Positions 45,031-54,751 of a stretch of 64,000 nucleotides of DNA are shown here, piece after piece (position 1 is the first letter of the stretch; every line of letters starts with the position of its first letter). The translations under genes and the position numbers were made by a program. This DNA comes from Campylobacter hyointestinalis subsp. lawsonii. Its GTDB lineage: Bacteria > Campylobacterota > Campylobacteria > Campylobacterales > Campylobacteraceae. The notes under the pieces were generated by a model that worked only from the letters and a program-made list of their open reading frames with translations, was not told the DNA's origin and ran no database searches. The stretch lies in the NCBI RefSeq assembly GCF_013372165.1, contig NZ_CP053828.1, forward strand, positions 124,001-188,000. The letters run 5' to 3'.

Positions 45031-45473
45031 AACAGGTTGGAATTTTAGTCGTAGCTCTTTCGTCTCCACTTCTTGTAGGAATTTACGAAAATGATGTTTT
45101 AATAAATACTATATCAAGCGATGATAGAGCAAGCGAAGCTTTGATAAGCATCTTATCTCAGATCGGAAGTAAATTTAAGATCAAAAGCATAACTTATGCA
45201 AATACTCCTGGTAGTTTTATGGGTTTAAAAGTATCTTATGTCGTGCTTAAGACGTATTGTATTGCAAAAGATTGCGATTTTTACGCAGTTAGTGGCTTTG
45301 AGCTAAATAATTATGGCGCCATTAAGGCAAATAAAAATATGAGCTTCGTCTATGAAAACGGGAGCGTAAATTTAAAAAAAGTTATGCCAACCCCATTTAG
45401 TTTGCCTAGCAATTTATCAAATTTAAATAGAAGTTGTGATACACTGCCTAATTATATTATAGATGCGATTTAG
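45027..45473 (+). CDS. tsaB: TsaB-like t6A tRNA modification protein, non-standard start
   Basis: ASKHA-fold protein (about 148 aa) needed with TsaD and TsaE to make t6A on tRNAs. The frame contains ILVVALSSPLLVGIYEND, the usual first strand, and NTPGSFMGLKVSYVVLKTY, the TsaB hallmark. No ATG, GTG or TTG exists in frame before 45141, which would delete the first strand. AAAGG (45015-45019) lies 7 bases before ATA at 45027, so initiation at ATA overlapping the lpxC stop (ATAA) is the best reading; the original may have been ATGA. Same position as Cj0133. Confidence 0.8.
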   Translation: MKQVGILVVALSSPLLVGIYENDVLINTISSDDRASEALISILSQIGSKFKIKSITYANTPGSFMGLKVSYVVLKTYCIAKDCDFYAVSGFELNNYGAIKANKNMSFVYENGSVNLKKVMPTPFSLPSNLSNLNRSCDTLPNYIIDAI

Positions 45474-45481
45474 GAGAGATT

Positions 45482-46366
45482 TTGAAGATACTTACACCAG
45501 CTACGAGTGCAAATTTAGGCCCAGGATTTGACAGCCTTGGTTTAGCTTTAAAATTATATAATGAAGTTGTCGTTTCGCCACAAAAATTTACTTCTATTTC
45601 CATAGTCGGCGAAGGAAGTGACAAGATAAGTCTTAGAAAAAATAATACGTTTATAAATATCTTCAATCAAATTGTATTTGAACTTACGGGCAAACATTTA
45701 AATTTTAAGTTTTCTTTTACTAACAATATCCCGTTTTCTAGAGGTCTTGGTAGTAGCTCTTCTGTTATTGTAAGTGCGATAGCTTTGGCTTATCAAATTT
45801 CAGGATTTAAAACAGATAGACAGCAAGTGCTAAATAGAGCTTTGGAATTTGAAAATCATCCAGACAATATCTCTCCAGCGGTTTGGGGCGGATTTACCGC
45901 AAATGTCGTTCATAAAGGTGTCGTGTATTCGCACAAAATGGACTTAAGCTCAGATCTTAGGGCTGTAGTCGTGATACCAAATAACGCTATGAGTACAAAA
46001 CAATCTAGAGGAAAGCTACCAAAATCATACTCTATGAAAGACGTCGTTAGCAACATATCTCACGCAGCTTATCTTACAGCTTGTTTTATGAGTAAAGATT
46101 ATACAAATTTAAAAATAGCAAGTATAGATAAGATGCACGAAGAGATCCGTATGCAAGGACTAAATGAGCTTTTTGAAATAAGAGAGTTAGCCTATAATAA
46201 CGGGGCTTTGATGAGCAATTTATCAGGTAGTGGCTCTAGCTTTTTAAATTTGACATACAAAGACGATGCAAATAGACTAAAAGATCTGTTAAAGCAGAGA
46301 TTTGGTGATTTTAGAGTTGAAGTTTTTGAGCTAGATAACAACGGATTTATGATAAGCCAAAAATAA
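45482..46366 (+). CDS. thrB: Homoserine kinase
   Basis: GHMP kinase phosphorylating homoserine on the way to threonine (294 aa). The N-terminal ILTPATSANLGPGFDSLGLA and ATP-binding loop PFSRGLGSSSSVIVSAIA are clear, and GSGSSFLNL is motif 3. It begins at a TTG with GGAGAG 4 bases before; tsaB ends 8 bases earlier. Confidence 0.94.
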   Translation: MKILTPATSANLGPGFDSLGLALKLYNEVVVSPQKFTSISIVGEGSDKISLRKNNTFINIFNQIVFELTGKHLNFKFSFTNNIPFSRGLGSSSSVIVSAIALAYQISGFKTDRQQVLNRALEFENHPDNISPAVWGGFTANVVHKGVVYSHKMDLSSDLRAVVVIPNNAMSTKQSRGKLPKSYSMKDVVSNISHAAYLTACFMSKDYTNLKIASIDKMHEEIRMQGLNELFEIRELAYNNGALMSNLSGSGSSFLNLTYKDDANRLKDLLKQRFGDFRVEVFELDNNGFMISQK

Positions 46367-46384
46367 AGAAAATTGAGATATAAT

Positions 46385-46621
46385 ATGAACAAAAATCATA
46401 AACCGATAAGAATGTGCGTGGTTTGTAAGGGTAGATTCTTTCAAAATGAACTTTTTAAATTTGCTTCTATTGATGATGAGATAATACCAAATCCAAAAAA
46501 TACAAGATCATTTTACTTGTGTAAAAACTGTATGCAAAAAGATAGAAAAGAACTAAAAAAGCCACTTTCAAGGTTTAGTAAAAATAGTGTAAATTTAAAG
46601 GAGATACTAATAGATGGCTAA
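46385..46621 (+). CDS. ylxR: YlxR-family (DUF448) RNA-binding protein
   Basis: Small basic protein (78 aa) of the YlxR family. It begins with the conserved [11 protein letters not shown] and contains YLCKNCMQK, a pair of CxxC sites. Its usual place, between thrB/nusA-type genes and infB, is kept. I chose ATG 46385 over a TTG at 46373 because the family starts close to the first Cys motif. It overlaps infB by 8 bases. Confidence 0.88.
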   Translation: MNKNHKPIRMCVVCKGRFFQNELFKFASIDDEIIPNPKNTRSFYLCKNCMQKDRKELKKPLSRFSKNSVNLKEILIDG

Positions 46622-49196
46622 TATTAGAATTCATGAAATAGCAAAAGAGCTTGGTTACTCAAATAAAGAGATTTTAGAAAAAGCAAAAGAGCTTGGTTTT
46701 AAGGTCACTACTTCATCTAGTGCTGTATCGCCAGAGGACGCAGTTAAACTTTATGACTATGTTCAATTTGGCAAAAAACCAGATGATATGGAAAAGAAAA
46801 GTAAAGAGAGCCATCAACAAAAGACTAAGGTTGTTAAAAAAGAAGATAAAAAACAATCACAAGAGATTCAAGCAAATACCCAAAACGAACAGATCAAAAA
46901 ACAGAGCCTTAAGAAGCAAGATGATATAAAAAAACAAGAACCAAAAGAGAATGAAATCGAGCAAAAAGAAGAGAGTTTAGCTAGTTCTAGTCTTGCAAAA
47001 AGAAGAGGGCTGATAATAGTAAAAAAGAAAAAAGAAGAAAATATAGCCCAACAAGTAGCGCAAAAAATACAAGCCACGCAACCAGCTAATAAGACACTAG
47101 AGGCTATATTTAGCAGTAACGATGATAATTTAAAAAAGAAGAAAAAAGAGAAAAAAATAACCCCTGCATCTAAAAAAAATAATTCAGCAAAGATCGATTT
47201 ATTAGACGGAATAAACTTTAGCAATGACATAGTCATAGAAGATGAAAATGTCGTAGTTTTACCTGATTTTACCATACAGCCTATCGAAGTTGAGCGTCAA
47301 AATACGATAAAAAAACAATTAAACATTTATAAAACCGCACAAAACAATACTTATAATTTTGAAGGCGGAATTCAAAGAAATTCACGCAAAAAACATAAAA
47401 AAGTTGTAAAAGATAAAGAAAATGAAGAGATAACTAGTGTAAATATTCCAAAAGAGATACGTTTATATGAATTTGCAGATAAGATAAAAAAATCTCCTAG
47501 CGATATCATAGCAAAACTATTTATGCTAGGAAAAATGACGACTAAAAATGACTTTTTAGAAGAAGATGAGATAGAAATACTTGGCGCAGAATTTAATATA
47601 GAAATCAACATCATAGATACGCAAGAAGCGTTTGATTACGTAAAAGCTTATGACGATGAAGAGATAAATATTAACAAAAATGAAGAAACAAGGGCTCCAG
47701 TTGTCACTATAATGGGTCACGTAGATCATGGTAAAACTAGTTTGCTTGACTATATAAGAAACTCACGCGTAGCTAGCGGTGAGGCTGGCGGTATCACTCA
47801 GCACGTTGGTGCTTATATGGTTGAAAAAAATGGTAAAAATATAACATTTATAGACACTCCAGGACACGAAGCATTTACGGCTATGCGTGCGCGTGGAGCT
47901 AGCGTAACTGATATAGTCATCATAGTCGTAGCAGCAGATGATGGAGTAAAACCTCAAACAAAAGAAGCTATAAATCATGCAAAAGCAGCAGGAGTGCCTA
48001 TCATCATAGCTATAAATAAAATGGATAAAGAAAATGCAAATCCAGATCTTGTAAAAACAGGACTTGCTGAGTTAGATATATTGCCTACTGAATGGGGTGG
48101 AACTTACGAGTTTGTGCCGATTTCAGCTAAAACAGGTATGGGCATCGAAGATCTGCTAGAAATAGTTCTTCTTCAAGCTGAAATTTTGGAACTAAAAGCA
48201 AATCCTAATAGAGAAGCAAAAGCTACTGTTATAGAAAGTTCTCTTCAAAAAGGTCGCGGACCGGTGGCTACTATCATAGTAGAAAACGGAACTTTGAAAG
48301 TAGGAGATACTATAGTTGCTGGTGTGGCTTATGGAAAAGTAAGGGCGTTGCAAGATGACAAGGGAAATGCTCTAAATTCTATAAAACCAGGCGAATGCGG
48401 TGTCATCATAGGACTTAGTGAAGTTCCAGATGCCGGAGAGACTTTAATTAGCGTCAAAACAGATAAAGAAGCGCGTGAATATGCCGCTAAAAAATATGAA
48501 TATCTAAGACAAAAAGAGCTTAGTAAATCTACAAAAGTAACGCTTGATGAACTTAGTGCAAAAATAGCCGAAGGTGAGTTAAAAAGCCTTCCGGTTATCA
48601 TAAAAGCAGATGTTCAAGGATCATTAGAAGCTATAAAAGCTAGTCTTGAAAAATTAAGAAACGATGAGATAAAAGTAGATATAATCCATGCCGGAGTAGG
48701 CGGTATAAGCCAAAGTGACGTTGGTCTTGCTAGTGCAAGTGCAAACTGCGTTATCATCGGTTTTAATATCAGACCAACTGGCGAAGTCAAAGAAAAAGCA
48801 AAAGAAAAAGGCGTAGAAATAAAAACATATAGCATTATTTATAATCTTATAGATGATGTAAAAGCACTCTTAAGCGGTCTTATGAGTCCGATAATAAGCG
48901 AAGAAGATCTTGGTCAAGCAGTTATCAAACAAGTTATAAACGTACCAAAGATCGGGCAGATCGCAGGCTGTATGGTAACTGATGGTAGCATACACAGAGG
49001 TGCTAAGATAAGAGTTATTCGTGATGGTATCGTTGTATTTGAGGGAAATATCAGCTCGTTAAAGAGATTTAAAGATGATGCAAAAGAGGTATCAAAAGGA
49101 TATGAATGTGGTGTAGGCATAGAGGGTTATAACGATATGAGAGAGGGCGATTATATAGAAAGCTATAAAGAAGTGCAAAACAAGGCAGAACTATGA
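46614..49196 (+). CDS. infB: Translation initiation factor IF-2
   Basis: Translational GTPase bringing initiator tRNA to the ribosome (860 aa). A short N-terminal IF2N domain ([20 protein letters not shown]) is followed by about 200 residues of low-complexity Lys/Glu/Gln linker, a second IF2N-like domain, then the G domain with [12 protein letters not shown] (about residue 367), DTPGHEAF and NKMD, and the C-terminal domains. GTG and A-rich tracts such as KKKKKEKK in the linker are slippage-prone but the frame is intact. Confidence 0.96.
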   Translation: MANIRIHEIAKELGYSNKEILEKAKELGFKVTTSSSAVSPEDAVKLYDYVQFGKKPDDMEKKSKESHQQKTKVVKKEDKKQSQEIQANTQNEQIKKQSLKKQDDIKKQEPKENEIEQKEESLASSSLAKRRGLIIVKKKKEENIAQQVAQKIQATQPANKTLEAIFSSNDDNLKKKKKEKKITPASKKNNSAKIDLLDGINFSNDIVIEDENVVVLPDFTIQPIEVERQNTIKKQLNIYKTAQNNTYNFEGGIQRNSRKKHKKVVKDKENEEITSVNIPKEIRLYEFADKIKKSPSDIIAKLFMLGKMTTKNDFLEEDEIEILGAEFNIEINIIDTQEAFDYVKAYDDEEININKNEETRAPVVTIMGHVDHGKTSLLDYIRNSRVASGEAGGITQHVGAYMVEKNGKNITFIDTPGHEAFTAMRARGASVTDIVIIVVAADDGVKPQTKEAINHAKAAGVPIIIAINKMDKENANPDLVKTGLAELDILPTEWGGTYEFVPISAKTGMGIEDLLEIVLLQAEILELKANPNREAKATVIESSLQKGRGPVATIIVENGTLKVGDTIVAGVAYGKVRALQDDKGNALNSIKPGECGVIIGLSEVPDAGETLISVKTDKEAREYAAKKYEYLRQKELSKSTKVTLDELSAKIAEGELKSLPVIIKADVQGSLEAIKASLEKLRNDEIKVDIIHAGVGGISQSDVGLASASANCVIIGFNIRPTGEVKEKAKEKGVEIKTYSIIYNLIDDVKALLSGLMSPIISEEDLGQAVIKQVINVPKIGQIAGCMVTDGSIHRGAKIRVIRDGIVVFEGNISSLKRFKDDAKEVSKGYECGVGIEGYNDMREGDYIESYKEVQNKAEL

Positions 49197-49561
49197 ATGC
49201 CGCCGAAGTCAAACGACTAAGAACAGAGAGTATATTAAAAGAGCTTATCCCAGAAGCTCTTAGCACTTTAGAAGATGCGTATTTAAAAGGACTTTGCGTT
49301 ACTGATGTTGAGTGTAAAAAAGGCAGGTATGATGCTTTTGTGTATCTTGATAAAATGATGCTTGATGAAAGAGAGCAAGCTTATGTTCTTAGCCATTTAA
49401 AAAGAGTGTGTAAGTATATTCAAAATCATTGTATGGCGGCTGAGGGTTGGTATAGAGCTCCAAATTTTCATTTTAAATTTGATGATAGACTAGAGTATCA
49501 AAATCGTATAGATAAGGTTTTTGATAAGATCTCAAGCGAACTACAAAAAGGCGACAAATGA
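49193..49561 (+). CDS. rbfA: Ribosome-binding factor A
   Basis: Cold-shock 30S maturation factor (122 aa) with a KH-like fold. It begins [20 protein letters not shown] and contains [18 protein letters not shown]-like strands (here [18 protein letters not shown]). Overlaps infB and rimP by 4 bases on each side (ATGA), consistent with one transcript. Confidence 0.9.
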   Translation: MNAAEVKRLRTESILKELIPEALSTLEDAYLKGLCVTDVECKKGRYDAFVYLDKMMLDEREQAYVLSHLKRVCKYIQNHCMAAEGWYRAPNFHFKFDDRLEYQNRIDKVFDKISSELQKGDK

Positions 49562-49977
49562 CAGATTTAGCAGCTCTAGTTTCTGAATGCGGTGTAAATT
49601 TATATGACACAGAAATAGCAAACGATAATGGTAGGACTATATTTAGAGTATATATCACAAAAAACGGCGGTGTAAATTTAAATGATTGCGAAGCCGTCAG
49701 CAGACTACTTTCGCCTATTTATGATGTTATGCCTCCAGTCAGTGGAGACTGGGTTTTAGAGGTTTCAAGTCCAGGAATCGAAAGAAAACTTAGCAAAATA
49801 GAGCATTTTAAAGCTAGCATCGGCGAACTTGTAAAAATAAGCTTAAATGATAAAAGTGAGCTAAAAGGCAAGGTTTTATCTGTTACTGATGATAAAATCG
49901 CTATAGATATAGATGGTGTCTCTAACGATATAAATTTTATAGATATCAAAAGGGCAAAAACATATATAGAGTGGTGA
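49558..49977 (+). CDS. rimP: Ribosome maturation factor RimP
   Basis: 30S maturation protein (139 aa) with the two RimP domains. Conserved VYITKNGGVNLNDCEAVSR and the WVLEVSSPGIERKL motif are present. The infB-rbfA-rimP order equals C. jejuni Cj0136-Cj0138. It ends the plus-strand operon. Confidence 0.93.
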   Translation: MTDLAALVSECGVNLYDTEIANDNGRTIFRVYITKNGGVNLNDCEAVSRLLSPIYDVMPPVSGDWVLEVSSPGIERKLSKIEHFKASIGELVKISLNDKSELKGKVLSVTDDKIAIDIDGVSNDINFIDIKRAKTYIEW

Positions 49978-50245
49978 TTGCCATTTAGCATTTAATGCAC
50001 ATCATAGAAAAAGCCGTTATAGACTTTTTCTACTTTACTTTTTATACCTTTAGAAGCTTTTATATATTTCTTTACTTTAAAATAAGCTTTGTTGCATTTT
50101 ACAATTATCGGTAGCGCGTTTTGTTTCTGCTATAATTTTTTAATCCGTCATTGTTCTTGCAATCAAGTATAATGAACTACACATTTAAATTTCTAAGTGC
50201 TTATATTTTTTAGCGTTAAAAACATAAAAAGCAATATTTTGTTAT
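49978..50245. other. Spacer between convergent rimP and the DUF2920 gene
   Basis: No gene seen. A weak hairpin GAAAAAG/CTTTTTC (50007-50030) may terminate either side. The rest is AT-rich with no clear structure. Confidence 0.5.
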
Positions 50246-51541
50246 TTATTCAAATTTAGGCTCTAGTTTTTGGCAGGTTAGTTCTAATTTATCCTTGTTT
50301 TGTTTAAAATGATATATCCATTCGTCTGTTTCGTAGCTGATTTTTTTAGCTTTTTTTGGTTTTTTGAGCGTTTTTAGCTTATCTAAAATTGTTGGAACTT
50401 CTTTTAAAATAAGAGTTTTTATACTCATATCCATACCGTGATTTAAATTTTTTATAAATTTACCATCGACTTGGTTTTGATCTTTTATTAAAGTCAAATT
50501 TGAATCAAATTTAAATAGCTTTAAATTCTCATAAAATTTAGATTTATCATAGTAGTTTGCTATATGATCATTTATTGAGTGATATCCTATATAAATAGGC
50601 TTATTTGATCTGCTTTGAATATACAAATGTTTTGGGTAATTAACATCTCTTATATCTAATCTGCTTTTAGAACAAAAATATGGCGAAGCGGAATTTGAAG
50701 TCCATTTTGTTTTATCTGAATAAAAAAAGATTAAATTTTTTCTGATTGCATTTGTCGCTGAATATCTTATATAGTCTATCTCTTTACCAAAGCCCATAGC
50801 TGAGAATTGTAAATAATTTTTATTTTTTAAAATATCGCTAGAGATATTCCAAGATGAGTTATCCACTACGCCATCTATAATCCAAGGTGAGATTTTGGCA
50901 CACAAATTTGCTATATATCCACCATGGCTTGAGCCTACTAAGATGCAAGGCACCCCCCCCCACCTATCATCATTACAATTAAACGGCGGATTTGCTTTGA
51001 CGTGTAAAATAGCATTTATAACATCAATTGCACTCATCAAACCAAAGTTTTGATAATCTCCATTTGGCGGTTGAAAAGTAAAATGCAAATTTAGTTCAAA
51101 ATCACTTGAAAACTTACCATTTACTTTACCTAAAGCTATAAATAAATTTAGAGAATTTACTATATTATCTACATATTGCGTATCTTCTGATTTTGTTTCA
51201 AAATCTTTTTCAAGCTTAAAACCTATGGCTTCGCAGCTGGTTCTAAAGATAAGTTTATCTATATCATCAAGTATAGTTTTTGCTCCGATTTGTGGGCGAT
51301 TTGCTATGCAGTGGTAATTCACGCTTAAAACAGCAACATTTAAATTTAAAGCTATACTCTGGGCTAAATGCTCTTTATAGCTATAATTTGCATCTGCTCC
51401 AAGCCCTGGGATAATGCAAACAATGGCTTCAATGCTTTTACTATCATCATAAGTTAAAAAGAAATTTAAAAGTGATTTTCGCTCTATCCCAAGCTCTACA
51501 TCATCGCAGCTTTTTATATCATAAGTTTTAGTTTGAATCAT
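50246..51541 (-). CDS. DUF2920 family protein (alpha/beta hydrolase type), phase variable
   Basis: A 431-aa protein like the DUF2920 proteins of C. jejuni (Cj1305c/Cj1306c/Cj1310c group, several near flagellin glycosylation genes). An alpha/beta-hydrolase core is suggested by CIIPGLGADANYSYKEHLA, the nucleophile-type GSSHGGYIA (about residue 203), and a late His-containing segment (NLNHGMDMSIK). A run of nine G (50953-50961) at about codon 194 lies before the presumed Ser, so a one-base slip would truncate the protein before its active site. The present length reads in frame (ON). Function in the family is not established. Confidence 0.82.
   Translation of the reverse strand: MIQTKTYDIKSCDDVELGIERKSLLNFFLTYDDSKSIEAIVCIIPGLGADANYSYKEHLAQSIALNLNVAVLSVNYHCIANRPQIGAKTILDDIDKLIFRTSCEAIGFKLEKDFETKSEDTQYVDNIVNSLNLFIALGKVNGKFSSDFELNLHFTFQPPNGDYQNFGLMSAIDVINAILHVKANPPFNCNDDRWGGVPCILVGSSHGGYIANLCAKISPWIIDGVVDNSSWNISSDILKNKNYLQFSAMGFGKEIDYIRYSATNAIRKNLIFFYSDKTKWTSNSASPYFCSKSRLDIRDVNYPKHLYIQSRSNKPIYIGYHSINDHIANYYDKSKFYENLKLFKFDSNLTLIKDQNQVDGKFIKNLNHGMDMSIKTLILKEVPTILDKLKTLKKPKKAKKISYETDEWIYHFKQNKDKLELTCQKLEPKFE
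50953..50961 (-). repeat. G9 homopolymer tract in the DUF2920 gene
   Basis: Nine C on the plus strand (nine G in the gene), coding for part of RWGGVP. It is the only homopolymer G or C run of this length I see in the window. Campylobacter uses such tracts for slipped-strand phase variation. Confidence 0.9.
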
Positions 51542-51924
51542 TTTATCCTCTCATAAGCTGTTTTTATACCATTTTTAAGAAAATATCCATCATTTTGCAT
51601 TATATAAAACTCTATCTTAGCACCTCTTAGCAAAATTCCCTCACTGCTAAAAACTCTATTTAAGTCGTATCTTTTAGCGTTTTCATCTATCAAAATCGCG
51701 GTTGTAAAATTGTCTTTGGAGCTAAGACTTATCATGTGTTCGCCAAAATTTAGTATATAACGCTCATCTTTTTTGCTTAGATTACGCCTAAAATCCTTGC
51801 TTTTAAATACCATCGTTTCAAATTCAGGCACAAAAACTCTTTTTAGCCCTTCATCATTTATCTTTTGCGAACACCCTAAAAATAGTAAAGTAAAAATGGC
51901 TATCAAATAACGTATTTTAACCAT
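51538..51924 (-). CDS. Predicted lipoprotein of unknown function
   Basis: A 128-aa protein with a lipoprotein signal (MVKIRYLIAIFTLLFLGC) and a small beta-rich body. It overlaps the DUF2920 gene start by 4 bases (ATGA) and follows the Fe-S protein gene by a single base step. I recognise no further family. Confidence 0.75.
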   Translation of the reverse strand: MVKIRYLIAIFTLLFLGCSQKINDEGLKRVFVPEFETMVFKSKDFRRNLSKKDERYILNFGEHMISLSSKDNFTTAILIDENAKRYDLNRVFSSEGILLRGAKIEFYIMQNDGYFLKNGIKTAYERIK

Positions 51925-53187
51925 TTACAGCACTTTTGCTATAAGCTCGATAGGATTTTCACATCTCATATCGGAATTTTGAAGATGAAGTGCGTTATTT
52001 AGTTGCATTTTACAAGCACTGCACTCTGCACTTACGCAGTTAGCTTCAGTTTTTATTATGCTATTAGCTCTGCTAATTCCTGCTGCGCGAGATAAATGAT
52101 ACTTCTCACTTTGCATAGTAACGCCACCAAATCCACAACAACTAATAGTATCGCTCATCTCTTTGATATTATAAACCTTACTTAGTAAAGCTCTAGGTTC
52201 TTTAAATACGCCTTGCATTTTTTTAGCGTGACAAGGGTCGTGATAAGTAATAGTGGCTTTATCTAAATTTGCCCCTATTTTTGCAAGAATTTCACTTAAA
52301 TTTGTATATTTCTCAAAATACTCAGTAGCCAAAAATATCTTTTTACTCACATTTTTAGCACGGCTCTTCCACTCTTCATCATTTGCAAAAAAATGTTCGT
52401 AATCAACCTTTATCATCGCACTACAAGTGGCTTCTGGGATAATGATAGCTTCACAAATTTCAAGCATTTTCTCAAAATACGCAATATTTTTTTTAGCCAA
52501 AACCTCAACTGTGTTAAAGTCTCCTGTAAAATACGCCGGAGCAGCACAACAACTTTGATCTTTCATCAAATGAGCATTTAAATTTAATGTTTTACAAATT
52601 TTAAGTAACCCTTCGCCGATGCTAGTATATGCGTAGTTTCCCATACAGCCTATGAAAATTCCGATTGTTTTTTCGCCGCCGTTATCGATAAATTCTAGAT
52701 GAGAATTTAAAAAACTCTTTTTACTTGCAGCTGGAAGTAGTCTTTCTTTCTTTAACATAGGAATGCTAAAACGCGCTTGCATCTCGCCGTTTCCTACTTT
52801 AAATCCACAACTTTGAAAAACATATCCCATACGAGCTGCAAGATCCATAATCTTACGATGTCTAAGTAGCCAAAAAAATACTTTTTTAAACCACGCTATA
52901 CCGAATTTATCTGCTATATCGCGTCTTACGTTTTCTATCATCGTATCAGTTGCTAATAAATTTGGACATTCGCTTACGCAATTTGTACATAAAAAGCAAC
53001 TTTCAAATATATCTTTAGCGTTTTTATCTAGCTCAAGCTCACCGCGACTATAAGCACCAAGCAAGTCAAGAAATCCCCTAGGGCTCTTTGTCTCATCGCC
53101 ACTGATCTTGAAAATAGTGCAGTTTGGCTTACATTTTCCACATTTTACACACGCATCTGAAATGATATTAAATTTATATTTTTGCAT
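51925..53187 (-). CDS. Fe-S oxidoreductase with CCG domains (GlpC/GlcF/LldE type)
   Basis: Iron-sulfur protein (420 aa). Two 4Fe-4S motifs lie at the N-terminus (CVKCGKCKPNC and CFLCTNCVSECP), and two cysteine-rich CCG domains follow (DQSCCAAPAYF and ISCCGFGGVT). Such proteins carry electrons for glycerol-3-phosphate, glycolate or lactate oxidases. No flavin oxidase lies next to it, so the partner is unknown. Confidence 0.82.
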   Translation of the reverse strand: MQKYKFNIISDACVKCGKCKPNCTIFKISGDETKSPRGFLDLLGAYSRGELELDKNAKDIFESCFLCTNCVSECPNLLATDTMIENVRRDIADKFGIAWFKKVFFWLLRHRKIMDLAARMGYVFQSCGFKVGNGEMQARFSIPMLKKERLLPAASKKSFLNSHLEFIDNGGEKTIGIFIGCMGNYAYTSIGEGLLKICKTLNLNAHLMKDQSCCAAPAYFTGDFNTVEVLAKKNIAYFEKMLEICEAIIIPEATCSAMIKVDYEHFFANDEEWKSRAKNVSKKIFLATEYFEKYTNLSEILAKIGANLDKATITYHDPCHAKKMQGVFKEPRALLSKVYNIKEMSDTISCCGFGGVTMQSEKYHLSRAAGISRANSIIKTEANCVSAECSACKMQLNNALHLQNSDMRCENPIELIAKVL

Positions 53188-53934
53188 TTAACTTCTCTGT
53201 TTTTTTGTGCTTGCTTTTACAGCTTCTATAAAAGCACTTCTAATAGCGTATTTTTCAAGCTGGGCTACGCCTTCTATCGTAGTACCTCCTGGGCTACAAA
53301 CTGCTTCTTTGATAAGAGCTGGATGCGAACTTGCTAAAAGCTTACTAAAGCCGTTAAAAAGCCCATTTACTAAGATATTTGCATCATCTTTTTTTAATCC
53401 TTCTAAAACTCCTGCGTTACTTAGAGCTTCAGCTACGATAGCAAGATATGCAGGCGCACATCCTGCTAGCACACTAGCGGCGTCTAGCTCATTTTTAGTT
53501 TCGAGCTTGACTGAGCTACCAAAGCCGTTTAAAATTTGCGATATCAAAAGTGTGTCGCCTTCACTCATAAAAGGCGTTATGCTAGAGTTAAATTTAGCAG
53601 CGATATTTGGTAAGCAAACAGCGTAATTTTGAGCTTTTATATGAGTTTTTAATAGTTTAAGATCTGTTCTTGCTAATACGCTTATGCAAACTTTTGCATC
53701 TCCTTTTAGTAAATTTGATACACTTTGTAAAGCATACGGCTTTACTGCAAGTATTATATTTTTATCTTTTATATCAAAGACATCGCCATAAAGCTCTACG
53801 CTAAATCCTGCTTCTTTTAGATCTGCAAGTTTTGCTTTATCTCTTCCTACTATAATGACATCAAAACCGCTATTTTTTAGCCCGTAAGCCATAGCAGTCC
53901 CCATATTTCCGCCGCCTAAAATATATATTTTCAT
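53188..53934 (-). CDS. proC: Pyrroline-5-carboxylate reductase
   Basis: Final enzyme of proline synthesis (248 aa), NAD(P)H-dependent. The Rossmann loop GGGNMGTAMAYG at the start and the C-terminal CSPGGTTIEGVAQLEK signature are present. Slightly shorter than E. coli ProC (269 aa). It overlaps the preceding gene by 4 bases. Confidence 0.93.
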   Translation of the reverse strand: MKIYILGGGNMGTAMAYGLKNSGFDVIIVGRDKAKLADLKEAGFSVELYGDVFDIKDKNIILAVKPYALQSVSNLLKGDAKVCISVLARTDLKLLKTHIKAQNYAVCLPNIAAKFNSSITPFMSEGDTLLISQILNGFGSSVKLETKNELDAASVLAGCAPAYLAIVAEALSNAGVLEGLKKDDANILVNGLFNGFSKLLASSHPALIKEAVCSPGGTTIEGVAQLEKYAIRSAFIEAVKASTKKQRS

Positions 53935-54749
53935 TTTACAACCTGTTTTAAAACTGAAATATCATCAAATTTACTCATATTCTCATCGTTTTTTATAAAA
54001 TTTGTTATATCATTTAAGCTATATTTTGTATGATTAAAGCTTACGATACTTATCTCATCGCCACTTTTTAAAAAGCGATTTTCACCCTTAGGTTCATATC
54101 TAGTGGCTCCTATTGTGATGATGACATCTTTTTTATACCCGCTTTTTCTTAGAATTTCACCTAAATCCTCAAGTACAGAAAAATCTTTTTGAGAGTTAAA
54201 AGTGTCTTTTATCCAGCCTAAAAGCTTGGCGTAGATATAGTTATATTCACTTATTTTCGCACACTCGCCATACCTAAAAAACTCTTCATTGCTTTTTAAA
54301 AACGAAACTAAAGAGTAATCGTTGCAAATACCGGTTTCATCAAATTTATCTATTTTTATCTCGTTACCAAAACCTTTTGAACCACTTGAGAAATTCTTTT
54401 TTTGAGATATTTTAGTAGCTGTCTTATCACCTCTGATAGAAGCGTCGTTAAATGCCATAAACGCAATCGGCGTGATACCTTTGACGATACCATTTTCATA
54501 CTCAAACTCACATCTAATGGCTATTTCTGGTTCAGCTTGAATATCTTTACCGCGAGCTAATATCAAATTTAAATTATCAATACAATCTCTTCCCAAAAAT
54601 CCATCAAATCCAGGAATATAAAAAGGGAAAATCCCTTTTGGAGCGTCTGCTTCTTTGGTCTTGATATCCACAAAATCACTAGCCTCTCCTGCTTGTTCTA
54701 AATGAAAAGCAAAGTTCCCGACCACCCCAAATCCTAAAAAATTTTTCAT
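53931..54749 (-). CDS. Conserved protein, DUF5718-like
   Basis: A 272-aa cytosolic protein beginning MKNFLGFGVVGNFAFHLEQAG with no signal or membrane segment. I recall this start from DUF5718 proteins of Campylobacter, whose role is unknown; the GVVGNFAFHLEQAGE and IPGFDGFLGRD strings are distinctive. It lies between hemN and proC in a tight minus-strand group (2 bases from hemN, 4-base overlap with proC). Confidence 0.65.
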   Translation of the reverse strand: MKNFLGFGVVGNFAFHLEQAGEASDFVDIKTKEADAPKGIFPFYIPGFDGFLGRDCIDNLNLILARGKDIQAEPEIAIRCEFEYENGIVKGITPIAFMAFNDASIRGDKTATKISQKKNFSSGSKGFGNEIKIDKFDETGICNDYSLVSFLKSNEEFFRYGECAKISEYNYIYAKLLGWIKDTFNSQKDFSVLEDLGEILRKSGYKKDVIITIGATRYEPKGENRFLKSGDEISIVSFNHTKYSLNDITNFIKNDENMSKFDDISVLKQVVK

Positions 54750-54751
54750 CT

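Noticed and set aside
46990-47160. Poly-A/Lys-rich tracts in infB as phase-variation sites
   Set aside because: infB is essential and such Lys-rich linkers are normal in IF-2; interrupted A runs are not evidence of switching.
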